55,161 bases of DNA from JAJPXC01 sp964517875 (GTDB taxonomy: Bacteria; Bacteroidota; Bacteroidia; Bacteroidales; Muribaculaceae): contig CAZFEU010000006.1 of assembly GCA_964517875.1 (NCBI GenBank), positions 1 through 55,161 of the forward strand. The letters are read 5' to 3'. The notes below the pieces were generated by a model. That model was not told the origin of the DNA. It did no database searches and worked only from the letters and a program-made list of their open reading frames with translations. This document shows positions 33,968 through 42,422 of this stretch, piece by piece (position 1 is the stretch's first letter; every line of letters begins with the position of its first letter). Position numbers and translations under genes: made by a program.

Positions 33968-35515
33968 TTAGAACGGCGCCTCGTCGGCTTGCGTTGCGGC
34001 GATGTCGGCCGAGCCGCCTGTAAACGGATTGCCTGCCGGCGATGGTGGCACGTCAAACGAACCGTTGTTCAGGCTCGATGCCACTGTGGCCGCCTCGCCC
34101 AATGGTGTAAGTAGCGACTCATTATAGTTCTCAAACCGCGCGTACTTATGGATAAAGCGGAGCTTTACATCGTCGGTGCTACCGCTACGATGCTTGGCAA
34201 CGATAAACTCGGCAAGACCGCGTATGTCATTACCGGATGCATCTACATCAGAGCGTATATAGTATTCAGGGCGATGGATGAAGCACACGATATCGGCATC
34301 CTGCTCGATGGCTCCCGACTCGCGGAGGTCACTAAGCTGCGGGCGCTTGCCATCGGTGCGCGACTCCACCGAGCGGTTGAGCTGCGAAAGCGCGATGATA
34401 GGTATATCGAGCTCCTTAGCCAACTGCTTCAGTGAGCGAGATATCATACTCACCTCCTGCTCGCGCGAGCCAAACTTCATGCCCGACGCATTCATAAGCT
34501 GCAGATAGTCGATAATCATTATCTTAATGCCGTGCTCGCGCACAAGTCGGCGCGCCTTGGTGCGAAGCTCAAAGATAGATAGTGATGGAGTGTCATCGAT
34601 AAATATCGGCGACGAATACAGCAGCTTGATACGCTGCATGAGCATATCCCATTGGTTGGGTGTCAGCTGACCACTCTTGATCACCTGGCCGTCTATTTCG
34701 CATACATTACTTATAAGACGGTTGACAAGCTGCAGCTTGCTCATCTCAAGTGAAAATACTGCCACGGGGGTATTATAGTTGATGGCCATATTCTTGGTCA
34801 TCGACAGCACAAACGCCGTCTTACCCATGGCGGGGCGTGCTGCAATAATTATCAGGTCTGAATTTTGCCATCCCGATGTAAGCTTGTCGAGCTCGTGGTA
34901 ACCGGTCTCGAGGCCACTCAAGCCCGACGACCGATTGGCGGCAGCCTGCATCTGCTCCACAGCTTGCGACAATATGGGGTCGATCTGCGTTACATCGCGC
35001 TTGATATTGCGCTGCGATATTTCAAACAGCCTGCCTTCGGCCTCCTGTAGCAGATCGTCCACGTCGTTTGACTCGTCGAATGCCTGCCCCTCGATCGATG
35101 CTGCAAAAGATATCAGCTCGCGGGCAAGATATTTTTGCGACACGATGCGTGCGTGAAACTCCACATGCGCCGCCGAGGCCACGCGTGAGGTGAGGTCGGC
35201 TATATAAGCGGCACCTCCCACACTGTCAAGGTTGCCGTCAAGGCGCAGTCTCTGTGTCACGGTGAGCATATCGATAGGCTCCTGCGAGGCGCCCACCGAC
35301 TGAATAGCCGCATAGATGGTCTGAAGCGCAGGCTCGTAGAAGCTTTCGGGCTTGAGTATGTCGCACACTGTGGTATATGCGTCCTTCTCGAGCATCAAGG
35401 CTCCGATTACCGCTTCCTCAAGATCCTTATCGTGAGGGGGTATGCGCCCTCCGGTGTCGTAGAGAGGTGCGTTATTGGGTCGCTGATTGCGTCGATTATT
35501 ATTGTCGCTGGGCAT
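33968..35515 (-). CDS. dnaB: Replicative DNA helicase DnaB
   Basis: DnaB unwinds DNA at the replication fork. With the ATG at 35515 (MPSDNNNRRN) the product is 515 residues. The N-terminal primase-binding domain starts PPHDKDLEEAVIGALML; the RecA-like core has Walker A ARPAMGKTAF, IMIIDYLQLM (Walker B) and SQLNRSVESR. No intein or insertion is present. A Ser/Pro/Gly-rich tail ends the protein. A longer upstream reading of 23 codons runs through the promoter and is rejected. Confidence 0.96.
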   Translation of the reverse strand: MPSDNNNRRNQRPNNAPLYDTGGRIPPHDKDLEEAVIGALMLEKDAYTTVCDILKPESFYEPALQTIYAAIQSVGASQEPIDMLTVTQRLRLDGNLDSVGGAAYIADLTSRVASAAHVEFHARIVSQKYLARELISFAASIEGQAFDESNDVDDLLQEAEGRLFEISQRNIKRDVTQIDPILSQAVEQMQAAANRSSGLSGLETGYHELDKLTSGWQNSDLIIIAARPAMGKTAFVLSMTKNMAINYNTPVAVFSLEMSKLQLVNRLISNVCEIDGQVIKSGQLTPNQWDMLMQRIKLLYSSPIFIDDTPSLSIFELRTKARRLVREHGIKIMIIDYLQLMNASGMKFGSREQEVSMISRSLKQLAKELDIPIIALSQLNRSVESRTDGKRPQLSDLRESGAIEQDADIVCFIHRPEYYIRSDVDASGNDIRGLAEFIVAKHRSGSTDDVKLRFIHKYARFENYNESLLTPLGEAATVASSLNNGSFDVPPSPAGNPFTGGSADIAATQADEAPF

Positions 35516-35553
35516 AATGTTTTTTTGGATTTGGGAGATTGCTTTACACTTTG

Positions 35554-35585
35554 CAAATTTACGCATACCACCCATTAAAAGCAAA
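35554..35585 (-). promoter_or_regulatory. Promoter of the dnaB operon
   Basis: TTTG (35582-35585), 20 nt, TAAATTTG (35554-35561). The leader is about 35 nt. Confidence 0.7.
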
Positions 35586-35735
35586 CTGAGATATAATCAT
35601 TTTATCGACATAGTATAAACATTATGGTTTTGCGCAGTCTATATCCCTTATAGCTCAAATTATCCGCCCGACAATGAACGTTAGCCCCTGCCAAGTTGTT
35701 AAGAATATAAACTTTTTAGGGTATTTGAGCATTTT

Positions 35736-35767
35736 TTTGAGCCAAACCCCCATCTTCGACAATTTTG
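35736..35767 (+). promoter_or_regulatory. Promoter of grpE-dnaJ
   Basis: TTTG (35736-35739), 20 nt, CAATTTTG (35760-35767). The -7 box departs from the consensus at its first base. No CIRCE-like inverted repeat was found, so heat control is probably not through HrcA. Confidence 0.5.
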
Positions 35768-35799
35768 GCAAAGTTTTTGCTGTATAAAACCATGTTATT

Positions 35800-36441
35800 A
35801 TGATGAAATTTAACAATAAAAAATACAACTATATGAATCAGACAAATCCTAATGCACCCAAGGCCGAGCCCATGGATGATGAAGAACTCGAGGTGATGGA
35901 TGTTGCGCCCCAGGATGAGGACGAAGACTCTACAGCCGACACCGCTGCCGAGCTGGCCAACGAGGAGCTGAGCAAAATCGACGCTCTACAAAAGCAGTAC
36001 GAGGAGTCACAGGCAGCACTCGAAAAGGAAAAGAAGGAATACATGTTCCTCATGGCCGAATTTGACAATTTCCGCAAGCGTACACTCAAAGAGAAATCCG
36101 AGATACTGCGCAACGGCGCGGAGTCGGCAATGAAAGGCTTACTCCCCATAATAGATGATTTCGAGCGTGGCATTGCCGCTATCAAGGAGTCGTCAGACGC
36201 CGAAGCCGTAAAAGAGGGCATGATATTGATATACAATAAGTTTGTGAAATACCTTGAGCAGAACGGAGTGAAAGCTATGGATACAACCGGCAAGGATTTT
36301 GATCCCGATCTCCACGAAGCTATAGCCATGGTGCCCGCTACCGAACCCGAACAAAAGGGTAAGATAATCGACACCGTGAGCAAGGGTTACACAATGAACG
36401 ATAAAGTGCTTCGCCACGCCAAAGTAGCTGTAGCACAGTAA
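35800..36441 (+). CDS. grpE: Nucleotide exchange factor GrpE
   Basis: GrpE releases ADP from DnaK. The 213 residues have an acidic disordered N-terminus, a long coiled coil (about 65-115, LQKQYEESQAALEKEKKEYM), the MAEFDNFRKRT segment and a C-terminal beta domain (FDPDLHEAIAMVPATEPEQK, GYTMNDKVLRHAKVAVAQ). Three ATGs could serve as the start (35800, 35803, 35833); the first is listed. dnaJ follows by 10 nt. Confidence 0.95.
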   Translation: MMKFNNKKYNYMNQTNPNAPKAEPMDDEELEVMDVAPQDEDEDSTADTAAELANEELSKIDALQKQYEESQAALEKEKKEYMFLMAEFDNFRKRTLKEKSEILRNGAESAMKGLLPIIDDFERGIAAIKESSDAEAVKEGMILIYNKFVKYLEQNGVKAMDTTGKDFDPDLHEAIAMVPATEPEQKGKIIDTVSKGYTMNDKVLRHAKVAVAQ

Positions 36442-36451
36442 CATATTAACT

Positions 36452-37630
36452 ATGGACAATAAGCGTGATTACTATGAAGTGCTGGGTGTGCAAAAAAACG
36501 CCACAGCCGATGAAATAAAAAAGGCCTACCGTAAGCTCGCCATAAAATATCACCCCGACAAAAATCCTGGCGACAAAGCCGCCGAGGAGAAATTCAAGGA
36601 GGCAGCTGAAGCATACGATGTGCTGAGCAACGATGACAAGCGCGCCAAATACGACCAGTATGGCCACTCAATGGGTCCGCAAGGATTCCCTGGAGGTGGA
36701 GGAGCTGGAAGCTACTACTCTACGGGCGGATTCTCGATGGAGGACATTTTCTCGCAGTTCGGCGACATCTTCGGAGGTCACTACGACGCTGGATGGGGTG
36801 GTGCCACCGGCGGTGGGCGGCGCACAGCACGTCGTCAACAGCGCAAAGGAAGCGACCTGCGAATCAAGGTAAAACTTACACTCGAGGAGATAGCCAAAGG
36901 TGTTGACAAGACACTCAAGATACCCGTACAGGGTAAATGCACCCATTGCAACGGCACAGGAGCCAAGGATGGCACGGCATTCACCACCTGTCATACCTGC
37001 GGAGGTACAGGCTCAGTGCTCCACACTCAGCACACCATCCTTGGAGCGATGCAGTCGGCCGCCACTTGCCCCGAATGCGAGGGAACAGGCAAGACAATCA
37101 CCGAAAAATGCCCCTATTGCCATGGCGAAGGTGTGGAGAAAACCACTGAAACCGTCAGCTTCAAAATACCCGCCGGCGTACAGGACGGCATGACGCTCAC
37201 CGTCAAGGGCAAAGGTAATGCTCCACGCCACGGAGGCATTAACGGCGACCTGCTCGTAGTGATCGAGGAGGTAAAGCACCCCGAGCTGATACGCGATGGC
37301 AAAGATGTGATTTACAACCTGATGCTCGACATACCCACTGCCGCTCTTGGTGGCTCGGTAGAGGTGCCCACCATTACAGGCAAAGCGCGTCTGAAGGTAG
37401 CGCCCGGCACACAACCCGGCAAAGTGCTGCGAATGCGCGGCAAAGGTCTGTCCTCGACCGATGGCACTGGCCAAGGTGACGAGCTGATCAATGTGATGGT
37501 TTACATCCCCGAGACGCTCAACGACACCGAGCGCAAGGCATTGGAGCAACTCCAGGGACAACCCAATGTTCAGCCGTCGCCCGCTGTGAAGGAGCGCATT
37601 TTCTCTAAGCTCCGCCACATATTCGAATAA
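36452..37630 (+). CDS. dnaJ: Chaperone DnaJ
   Basis: DnaJ delivers substrates to DnaK and stimulates its ATPase. The 392 residues hold a J domain (1-70) with HPD at 33-35, a Gly-rich linker, and four CxxCxGxG zinc motifs (CTHCNGTG, CHTCGGTG, CPECEGTG, CPYCHGEG). The peptide-binding beta domains follow, with IPAGVQDGM and LRMRGKGL. This is a full type I DnaJ. It forms an operon with grpE. Confidence 0.96.
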   Translation: MDNKRDYYEVLGVQKNATADEIKKAYRKLAIKYHPDKNPGDKAAEEKFKEAAEAYDVLSNDDKRAKYDQYGHSMGPQGFPGGGGAGSYYSTGGFSMEDIFSQFGDIFGGHYDAGWGGATGGGRRTARRQQRKGSDLRIKVKLTLEEIAKGVDKTLKIPVQGKCTHCNGTGAKDGTAFTTCHTCGGTGSVLHTQHTILGAMQSAATCPECEGTGKTITEKCPYCHGEGVEKTTETVSFKIPAGVQDGMTLTVKGKGNAPRHGGINGDLLVVIEEVKHPELIRDGKDVIYNLMLDIPTAALGGSVEVPTITGKARLKVAPGTQPGKVLRMRGKGLSSTDGTGQGDELINVMVYIPETLNDTERKALEQLQGQPNVQPSPAVKERIFSKLRHIFE

Positions 37631-37648
37631 TCGTCACAAGTCATTATA

Positions 37649-37709
37649 ACGAGGGTGCACCTAATTGCGACCGCTTTAATCAACGGGACGCACGATAGTG
37701 CACCCTCGT
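37649..37709 (+). terminator. Long-loop inverted repeat after dnaJ
   Basis: The perfect 12-bp arms acgagggtgcac (37649-37660) and gtgcaccctcgt (37698-37709) enclose 37 nt. They lie 18 nt after the dnaJ stop. The large loop is unusual for a simple terminator. Confidence 0.55.
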
Positions 37710-37792
37710 GCTACATATTGTCGAAAAGTAAAAAAATCTCCCATTTTCCGATTTTTTAATAGTTATTATGATGTTTGTATGAATTTACAACC

Positions 37793-37800
37793 TATATTTG
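37793..37800 (+). promoter_or_regulatory. -7 box of the Trp-rich protein gene
   Basis: TATATTTG matches TAnnTTTG. The nearest TTTG upstream (37774-37777) is only 15 nt away, so the -33 part is unclear. The leader is about 125 nt. Nothing else was recognised between 37710 and 37927. Confidence 0.5.
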
Positions 37801-37927
37801 TGTGGTAAGTAACAAAAAATCAACCAGCATACGGCCGGGCTCCTGTTATAATCTACGCCGATTAAACTTTTAAACCCTCCGGATGTCATATTAATGTATA
37901 CTATAACTATCTAAAGCCTACACAACT

Positions 37928-39199
37928 ATGAAAATGCTTAATTGGAAATATGCACTGCTGAGCATGACGTTAGGAGTGGTGTCGGTAAGCGGCTTCGCTT
38001 CTAACTATGAGGAAGATGACATCTACTTCCAGGCAAAGCCATCAAAAGAGAAGAAAGATAAAAAGACCAGTACCTCGCAGTCGTATAGCACTGCGGGCTC
38101 TAATACAGCATCATCTTATCTCAACAACGATGCCAATGCTCCGTTCCATTACGAGCTTGTCAGCTCCAATGCCACAAGCAATGGACTCAATATCGATGAG
38201 GACGCTTACAATCGTCGAAACACCGACGATGAGTCGACAGCGTCTATGCCCGACTATGCCAACGGTGACGACTTTACATATACTCGCCGCCTTGAGAAAT
38301 TCCACAACCCCGACATCGTGATCAACTCGGGCGACGACGACCTTATAACATACTACTACACACCTCAGGACGACGCAACCAGCGTAGTGAATATTTACAT
38401 CAACAACGACTACAATTACCCCTATAACTGGAGATCGCCCTACTACAACTGGTACACTCCCGCATGGAATTACTATTGTGGGTCGCCTTGGGGCTGGAAC
38501 TGGAGCTGGGGGCCATCATGGAGCTACAGCTGGAGCTGGGGGCCATCCTTCTCTTGGAGTTGGGGCCCGTCGTGGAGCTGGAGTCCTTCTTGGGCATGGC
38601 ACCACCACTGGGGATGGGGAGATCCCTGGGGACCTGCCTGGCACCGTCCGCACTACAACGCATGGCATCGTCCGGTGCCCCCGCCATCGCCCGGCGCTGT
38701 TCGCCCACACTACGCCAATAGCCGTCCCGGCCAACCTGGCAATGGCTACCGCCCGTCACAAATACCCAACCGTCCCGGTGGCGCACGCCCCGGATCAAAT
38801 ATCGGCAACAATCGTCCCGGTGGCAACAATATAGGCACTGCCCGCCCCGGCACCACCGTACGACCTACAAGCAACAATGTACGCCCCGGGGCTTCTACAC
38901 CCCAGGCCCAGCCTGCCACTCCATCGCGCCCGGCTAATACTCAGTCGGTTCGCCCATCCAACATCAACAACAACGCCGGCAGCAACAGCTATCATCAGTC
39001 GCGTCCCGCATCGACTTCGCGACCATCTAACACTCAGCAATCGCGTCCGTCAAACATCAACAATAACTCCAACAAGAACACCTATCAGCAGTCGCGCCCG
39101 GCATCGACTTCGCGCCCAAGCGGCGGTAGCAGCTTCGGCGGAAGCCGCGGAGGTGGCGGTCACAGCGGAGGTGGTGGCGGTCGCGGCGGACGTCACTAA
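37928..39199 (+). CDS. Secreted Trp/Gly/Pro-rich low-complexity protein
   Basis: A 423-residue protein that I do not recognise. A signal peptide covers about 1-24 (ends GFAS). Residues 25-155 are polar and acidic, with a possible small domain (LEKFHNPDIVINSGDDDLIT). Residues about 160-245 are extraordinarily rich in Trp and Tyr, with repeated WSWGPSWS units, then WAWHHHWGWGDPWGPAWH. The C-terminal half is Asn/Arg/Pro/Ser-rich, with two near-copies of RPSNINNN...QSRPASTSRPS, and ends in a Gly/Ser/Arg tail (SRGGGGHSGGGG). This looks like a disordered, possibly adhesive or wall-associated surface protein (inference). Confidence 0.8.
   Translation: MKMLNWKYALLSMTLGVVSVSGFASNYEEDDIYFQAKPSKEKKDKKTSTSQSYSTAGSNTASSYLNNDANAPFHYELVSSNATSNGLNIDEDAYNRRNTDDESTASMPDYANGDDFTYTRRLEKFHNPDIVINSGDDDLITYYYTPQDDATSVVNIYINNDYNYPYNWRSPYYNWYTPAWNYYCGSPWGWNWSWGPSWSYSWSWGPSFSWSWGPSWSWSPSWAWHHHWGWGDPWGPAWHRPHYNAWHRPVPPPSPGAVRPHYANSRPGQPGNGYRPSQIPNRPGGARPGSNIGNNRPGGNNIGTARPGTTVRPTSNNVRPGASTPQAQPATPSRPANTQSVRPSNINNNAGSNSYHQSRPASTSRPSNTQQSRPSNINNNSNKNTYQQSRPASTSRPSGGSSFGGSRGGGGHSGGGGGRGGRH
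38495..38640 (+). repeat. Short tandem repeats encoding WSWGPSWS
   Basis: Imperfect direct repeats of the type ctggagctgggggccatc recur about every 30 bases inside the Trp-rich gene. They offer sites for slippage and length change. Confidence 0.7.
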
Positions 39200-39263
39200 A
39201 TCCGGCGAACCAACAGCACCCCAAGTGTGTTAACAGTAAAAACTATTTATTTATCGAGAAAAT

Positions 39264-40886
39264 ATGAAGAAACAATTGCTCCTGGCACTATTGGCTACTA
39301 TGCCCGCAGCCATGTTGGCTCAAAGTGCTGTTGACGTTAAAAGCCTCAGCCCATCGCAGCTTCGCGGCACCGCCCGCTTCATGTCGATGGGCGGAGCGTT
39401 TACGGCACTCGGCGGTGACCTGTCAACTTTAGGTCAAAACCCCGCTGGTATAGGTATATATCGATCCAGCGAAATTGGTGCAACCCTCGACATCGACGTT
39501 CAGTCGAGCAAGACCAACAGCGATGGCTTTGGCTTGTCAAACAACCAGACCAAAGTAGCTTGCAACAATTTCGGCTACGTTGGATCAGTCAATACCGGCA
39601 GCGACGTTATGCCCTACTTCTCTTGGGGAGTGAGCTACGGCCGCGTGGCATCATTCGACCGCGTATACCGCGGCGGTGGCATGCTCGGAGGGTCACTTTC
39701 CAACTATATCGCCAATTTCACCAACGGCACCGACCAGAGCAACCTTGTGTTCTCTCAGAAAAGAAATCCCTACTTCGACACATCATCCGACTGGCTCAGC
39801 ATCCTCGCCTATAACGCATATATGGTCAATCCCGTGGGCAACAACACTACCTACCAAGGTGTGTGGGACGGATCATCGAGCGGCGACGCCATGTTCACTA
39901 CCCGCGAGTCGGGATATGTCGACGAATACAACATCGACTTCGGTGGCAACATCATGAACACACTCTACTGGGGTCTCGGATTCGGCATCACCGACATCAG
40001 CTATCGTCAGGACTCATATTACGATGAGATGATTGACAACGCCCAAGTGGAGAACAGAAGCAACACAGGACTAACACGCGGCACTGCCGAGTATGCCCTG
40101 TCCAACTGGAAACGCACCACCGGCAACGGTTTCAACTTCAAGGTGGGCTTGATTTTCAAACCCATCAACGAGCTGCGCATCGGTGTAGCCGTGCACACCC
40201 CCACTTATTACAGCCTGCAATCATCGTATAACGGTGTAATCGACTATGAGTATAAGAACGCTGCCGGACAAGTGCAGCACTCATCATACGCCTCAGGGGC
40301 TGACTACTCATCCGAGACACCTTACGCCTACTACGACTGGTCGATGCACTCACCATGGAAACTCATGGTCGGAGCTGCCGGTGTGATCGGTTCGTCGGCC
40401 ATCGTGAGCCTTGACTACGAACGCCAGGCATACAACGACATGTCGGCCAAGGATGGCGACGGCTACTCACTTGACTATGTGAACACCGACATCAAAGACA
40501 CATATCAGGCCACCAACATAATCCGCTTAGGCCTCGAGTACCGCCCCACGAGCAATTTCAGCCTTCGCTGCGGCTTCAACTACGAAACAACCGACGCTAC
40601 CGATGGCGCTTACAAGGACGCACAGCCTGTCTACACCTCAGGCACCAATCCCGCCTACACCCTCACCGACCACACCTACCGCATCAGCGCAGGTATGGGC
40701 TACCGCTACCACGGCTTCTACGCCGATCTGGCCTACGTTTACTCCAACCGCCAAAGCAAATGGAACGGTTTCACCGCCGTACAGGCCGACAGCGGCACAG
40801 GCAACTACTCATATACCGGCGCACCTACCGCCGAGCTCACCGACACCAACAACCATATCGTCCTCTCCGTCGGCTTCAAATTCTAA
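39264..40886 (+). CDS. OmpP1/FadL-like outer membrane protein
   Basis: A 540-residue outer-membrane beta-barrel. The signal peptide is MKKQLLLALLATMPAAMLAQ. The N-terminal block ARFMSMGGAFTALGGDLSTL then GQNPAGIGIYR is typical of the FadL/TodX family, which carries long-chain fatty acids or other hydrophobic compounds. Alternating amphipathic strands continue to the end, which closes with Phe (VLSVGFKF), as expected for BAM-assembled barrels. No NPA change or truncation is seen. Substrate unknown. It lies 64 nt after the Trp-rich gene and may be in the same transcript. Confidence 0.87.
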   Translation: MKKQLLLALLATMPAAMLAQSAVDVKSLSPSQLRGTARFMSMGGAFTALGGDLSTLGQNPAGIGIYRSSEIGATLDIDVQSSKTNSDGFGLSNNQTKVACNNFGYVGSVNTGSDVMPYFSWGVSYGRVASFDRVYRGGGMLGGSLSNYIANFTNGTDQSNLVFSQKRNPYFDTSSDWLSILAYNAYMVNPVGNNTTYQGVWDGSSSGDAMFTTRESGYVDEYNIDFGGNIMNTLYWGLGFGITDISYRQDSYYDEMIDNAQVENRSNTGLTRGTAEYALSNWKRTTGNGFNFKVGLIFKPINELRIGVAVHTPTYYSLQSSYNGVIDYEYKNAAGQVQHSSYASGADYSSETPYAYYDWSMHSPWKLMVGAAGVIGSSAIVSLDYERQAYNDMSAKDGDGYSLDYVNTDIKDTYQATNIIRLGLEYRPTSNFSLRCGFNYETTDATDGAYKDAQPVYTSGTNPAYTLTDHTYRISAGMGYRYHGFYADLAYVYSNRQSKWNGFTAVQADSGTGNYSYTGAPTAELTDTNNHIVLSVGFKF

Positions 40887-40910
40887 TCCCCACAAAACAC
40901 ATACACCAAG

Positions 40911-40944
40911 CCCCACACCCGCCCCGCGTGTCGTGTGGGGTTTT
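40911..40944 (+). terminator. Terminator of the FadL-like gene
   Basis: An 8-bp stem, ccccacac / gtgtgggg, with a GC-rich 14-nt loop and a TTTT tail, 24 nt after the stop. Confidence 0.75.
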
Positions 40945-41001
40945 CGGTTGCACCCCGCCGCAACGAAGGTGTGCTTAAATTGAGCAAACAACTCTAAATA
41001 A

Positions 41002-41171
41002 CCGCATGACTGCGAGTGCAGCGAGCTGGCTTGCGGATTGCGAACACTGTGGCATGATGCGCCTTATGGCGCTACTCTGACAACTGTCAGTGTATATAGA
41101 ATAGCGCCCCTGCGGGCGCTGTCGCCCACGTGCACAGCGGCCTCCCCAAGCCAGCATACGCTGTCATGGGG
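41002..41171 (+). repeat. Paired REP-like hairpins (element B), copy 2
   Basis: The left hairpin (41002-41036) opens CCGCATGACTGC and closes GCTGGCTTGCGG. The right hairpin (41144-41171) is CCCCAAGCCAGC-atac-GCTGTCATGGGG. Compared with copy 1 the CCCC/GGGG and CCGC/GCGG versions have swapped sides, yet pairing is kept. Flanks are shared: actcta.ataacc on the left, ggttatacagag on the right, and the centre shares a gcgctactctg-type stretch. Confidence 0.8.
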
Positions 41172-41248
41172 TTATACAGAGAGAGGCCCTTCGGGCAGGG
41201 ATGGCTCGGCGTAAGCCGGGCTTACATTATCCCCACGCAATCCAAGGA

Positions 41249-41469
41249 GTGGCGTAGCCACGAAATAATGTAGCCGTGGGTGATGAACCCACGGAAGGGA
41301 GGTGTAGCCGAGGCAAAATGACCAATTTATTAGTCAAATATGGGGAGATAATAAAGAATATAATCAGGACGCCAACGAGCTATTCGACCGATAAATCGGT
41401 CTTTCTCGATTTGCGTAATCTATTCCGCGGGCTGTCGCCCACGGCTACATTGTATTACCGCTCCGCGGT
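41249..41469 (+). repeat. Palindrome module A, copy 2
   Basis: It has the same hairpin series as 3901-4086: GTGGC-GTA-GCCAC (41249-41261), ccgtgggt/acccacgg, gaccgat-aa-atcggtc (41386-41401), a ccgcgggc/gcccacgg stem, and ACCGC-TCC-GCGGT (41457-41469). Loops and linkers differ from copy 1 while stems are held, including one T-A to C-G exchange. Confidence 0.85.
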
Positions 41470-41548
41470 TAATACCAACTCGCGTCATGTGGGGTTGGAT
41501 ACTACACCGCCGCTCCGCGGCTGTGCTGCATTGCTCCGCATAGCGGGG
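41463..41548 (-). repeat. Repeat module C, copy 2 (inverted)
   Basis: The reverse complement contains gcacagccgcggagcggcgg and then accccacatgacgcgag, close to copy 1 at 4144-4225. The inversion relative to module A shows that the modules move separately. Confidence 0.7.
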
Positions 41549-41585
41549 CGATGAATAATAGACCCGGGATTTGGGGGTAAGGTTA

Positions 41586-42422
41586 TTATTGCTGCTGGCG
41601 GCGGGCGGTGGCGAGGGTGGCTTTGAGGCGGTCGCGGTCGATGGAGAGGGAACGCAGCTGCTTGAAATTGTCGGAAAATTCCCACGCAGTGGCCAGACCT
41701 TCAATCTGAGCCGGTGTGAGCTTCACCTCGCGATCCCCCTTCGCGCCATGCAGCGTGACGGTGGCCGACGGCATATCGTTGAGCATGGCCTGTGATGCTA
41801 ATTGCCCAATCTGATCGGGTGCTTCGCCGAAATACGTAACCACCTCGCCCGAGCCAGTGGTGATTCCCATCTCATCGCCACTCTCTACGGTTGGGGTGGT
41901 GACGCTGCCATCGGCGGTGGTGAATGTGATGGAGTGATGCCGCAGCGGATTGCCGGTGAGCGACGAAACGATATAATAGTCGCCAACTGTGGTCACACGT
42001 GCCTGGATACCCGTTGTGGAATAGAAATTGGCGTTATAACCCGCACTGGCCGTGGAATATCCATCGTCGAAGCCCGCGACAGTAGCCTGAACCATCTTGG
42101 GGAGCAGAGAAGCGCGCCGAGCCTCGGCGAAAGCCATCATTGAATCGATTTCGGCCAGCTGCGCATTGCAATACTGCTCAATCACCTTCGGGCGGAGTCG
42201 CACTACCTCACGACGCACATCAACCTCGCCGGCATACAGCGAATCGATATCATCGAACATCTTCAAAGCCTCGGCATATTCACCCTGCTCCACGAGCGCA
42301 TTTGCCCGGGTAAGCTCCTCCTGAGCCGGCGATGTGGTTGTTGTAGTTTTCTCCTTACACCCAACAGCCACAACGACGATTGCCACAATGAGGGGGATTA
42401 GCTTACTTGCTGCGTTGCACAT
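41586..42422 (-). CDS. Lipoprotein of unknown function
   Basis: I do not recognise a family. The 278 residues start MCNAASKLIPLIVAIVVVAVGCK, a lipobox with Cys22. A helical hairpin follows (ANALVEQGEYAEALKMFDDI, TPR-like, about 36-75), then a beta-rich domain (about 115-215) with RVTTVGDYYIVSSLTGNPLR, and a last basic helical part. The start lies 20 nt inside the end of the rel gene, so the two are probably translated from one message. A cell-envelope role is inference. Confidence 0.72.
   Translation of the reverse strand: MCNAASKLIPLIVAIVVVAVGCKEKTTTTTSPAQEELTRANALVEQGEYAEALKMFDDIDSLYAGEVDVRREVVRLRPKVIEQYCNAQLAEIDSMMAFAEARRASLLPKMVQATVAGFDDGYSTASAGYNANFYSTTGIQARVTTVGDYYIVSSLTGNPLRHHSITFTTADGSVTTPTVESGDEMGITTGSGEVVTYFGEAPDQIGQLASQAMLNDMPSATVTLHGAKGDREVKLTPAQIEGLATAWEFSDNFKQLRSLSIDRDRLKATLATARRQQQ

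Larger units (their letters stand above)
40887..41585. other. Long intergenic region built of palindromic repeats (locus 2)
   Basis: A 699-nt gap between convergent genes (FadL-like and a lipoprotein) with no credible gene. After the terminator it holds element B (41002-41171), a hairpin gctcggc-gtaa-gccgggc (41204-41221), module A (41249-41469) and module C in reverse (41463-41548). The set is the same as at 3895-4688, but the order is B-A-C instead of A-C-B. Confidence 0.8.

Noticed and set aside
35800..35835. CIRCE heat-shock operator before grpE
   Set aside because: No TTAGCACTC-type inverted repeat is present in 35585-35835.
35838..36383. Ser-rich 181-codon frame opposite grpE
   Set aside because: It is the complement of an acidic, Glu/Asp-rich coding region, which gives Ser/Phe-rich noise.
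38400..38834. Open frames on both strands within the Trp-rich gene
   Set aside because: They come from the GC-rich repetitive sequence. The chosen frame has a signal peptide, a promoter and a continuous 423-codon reading.
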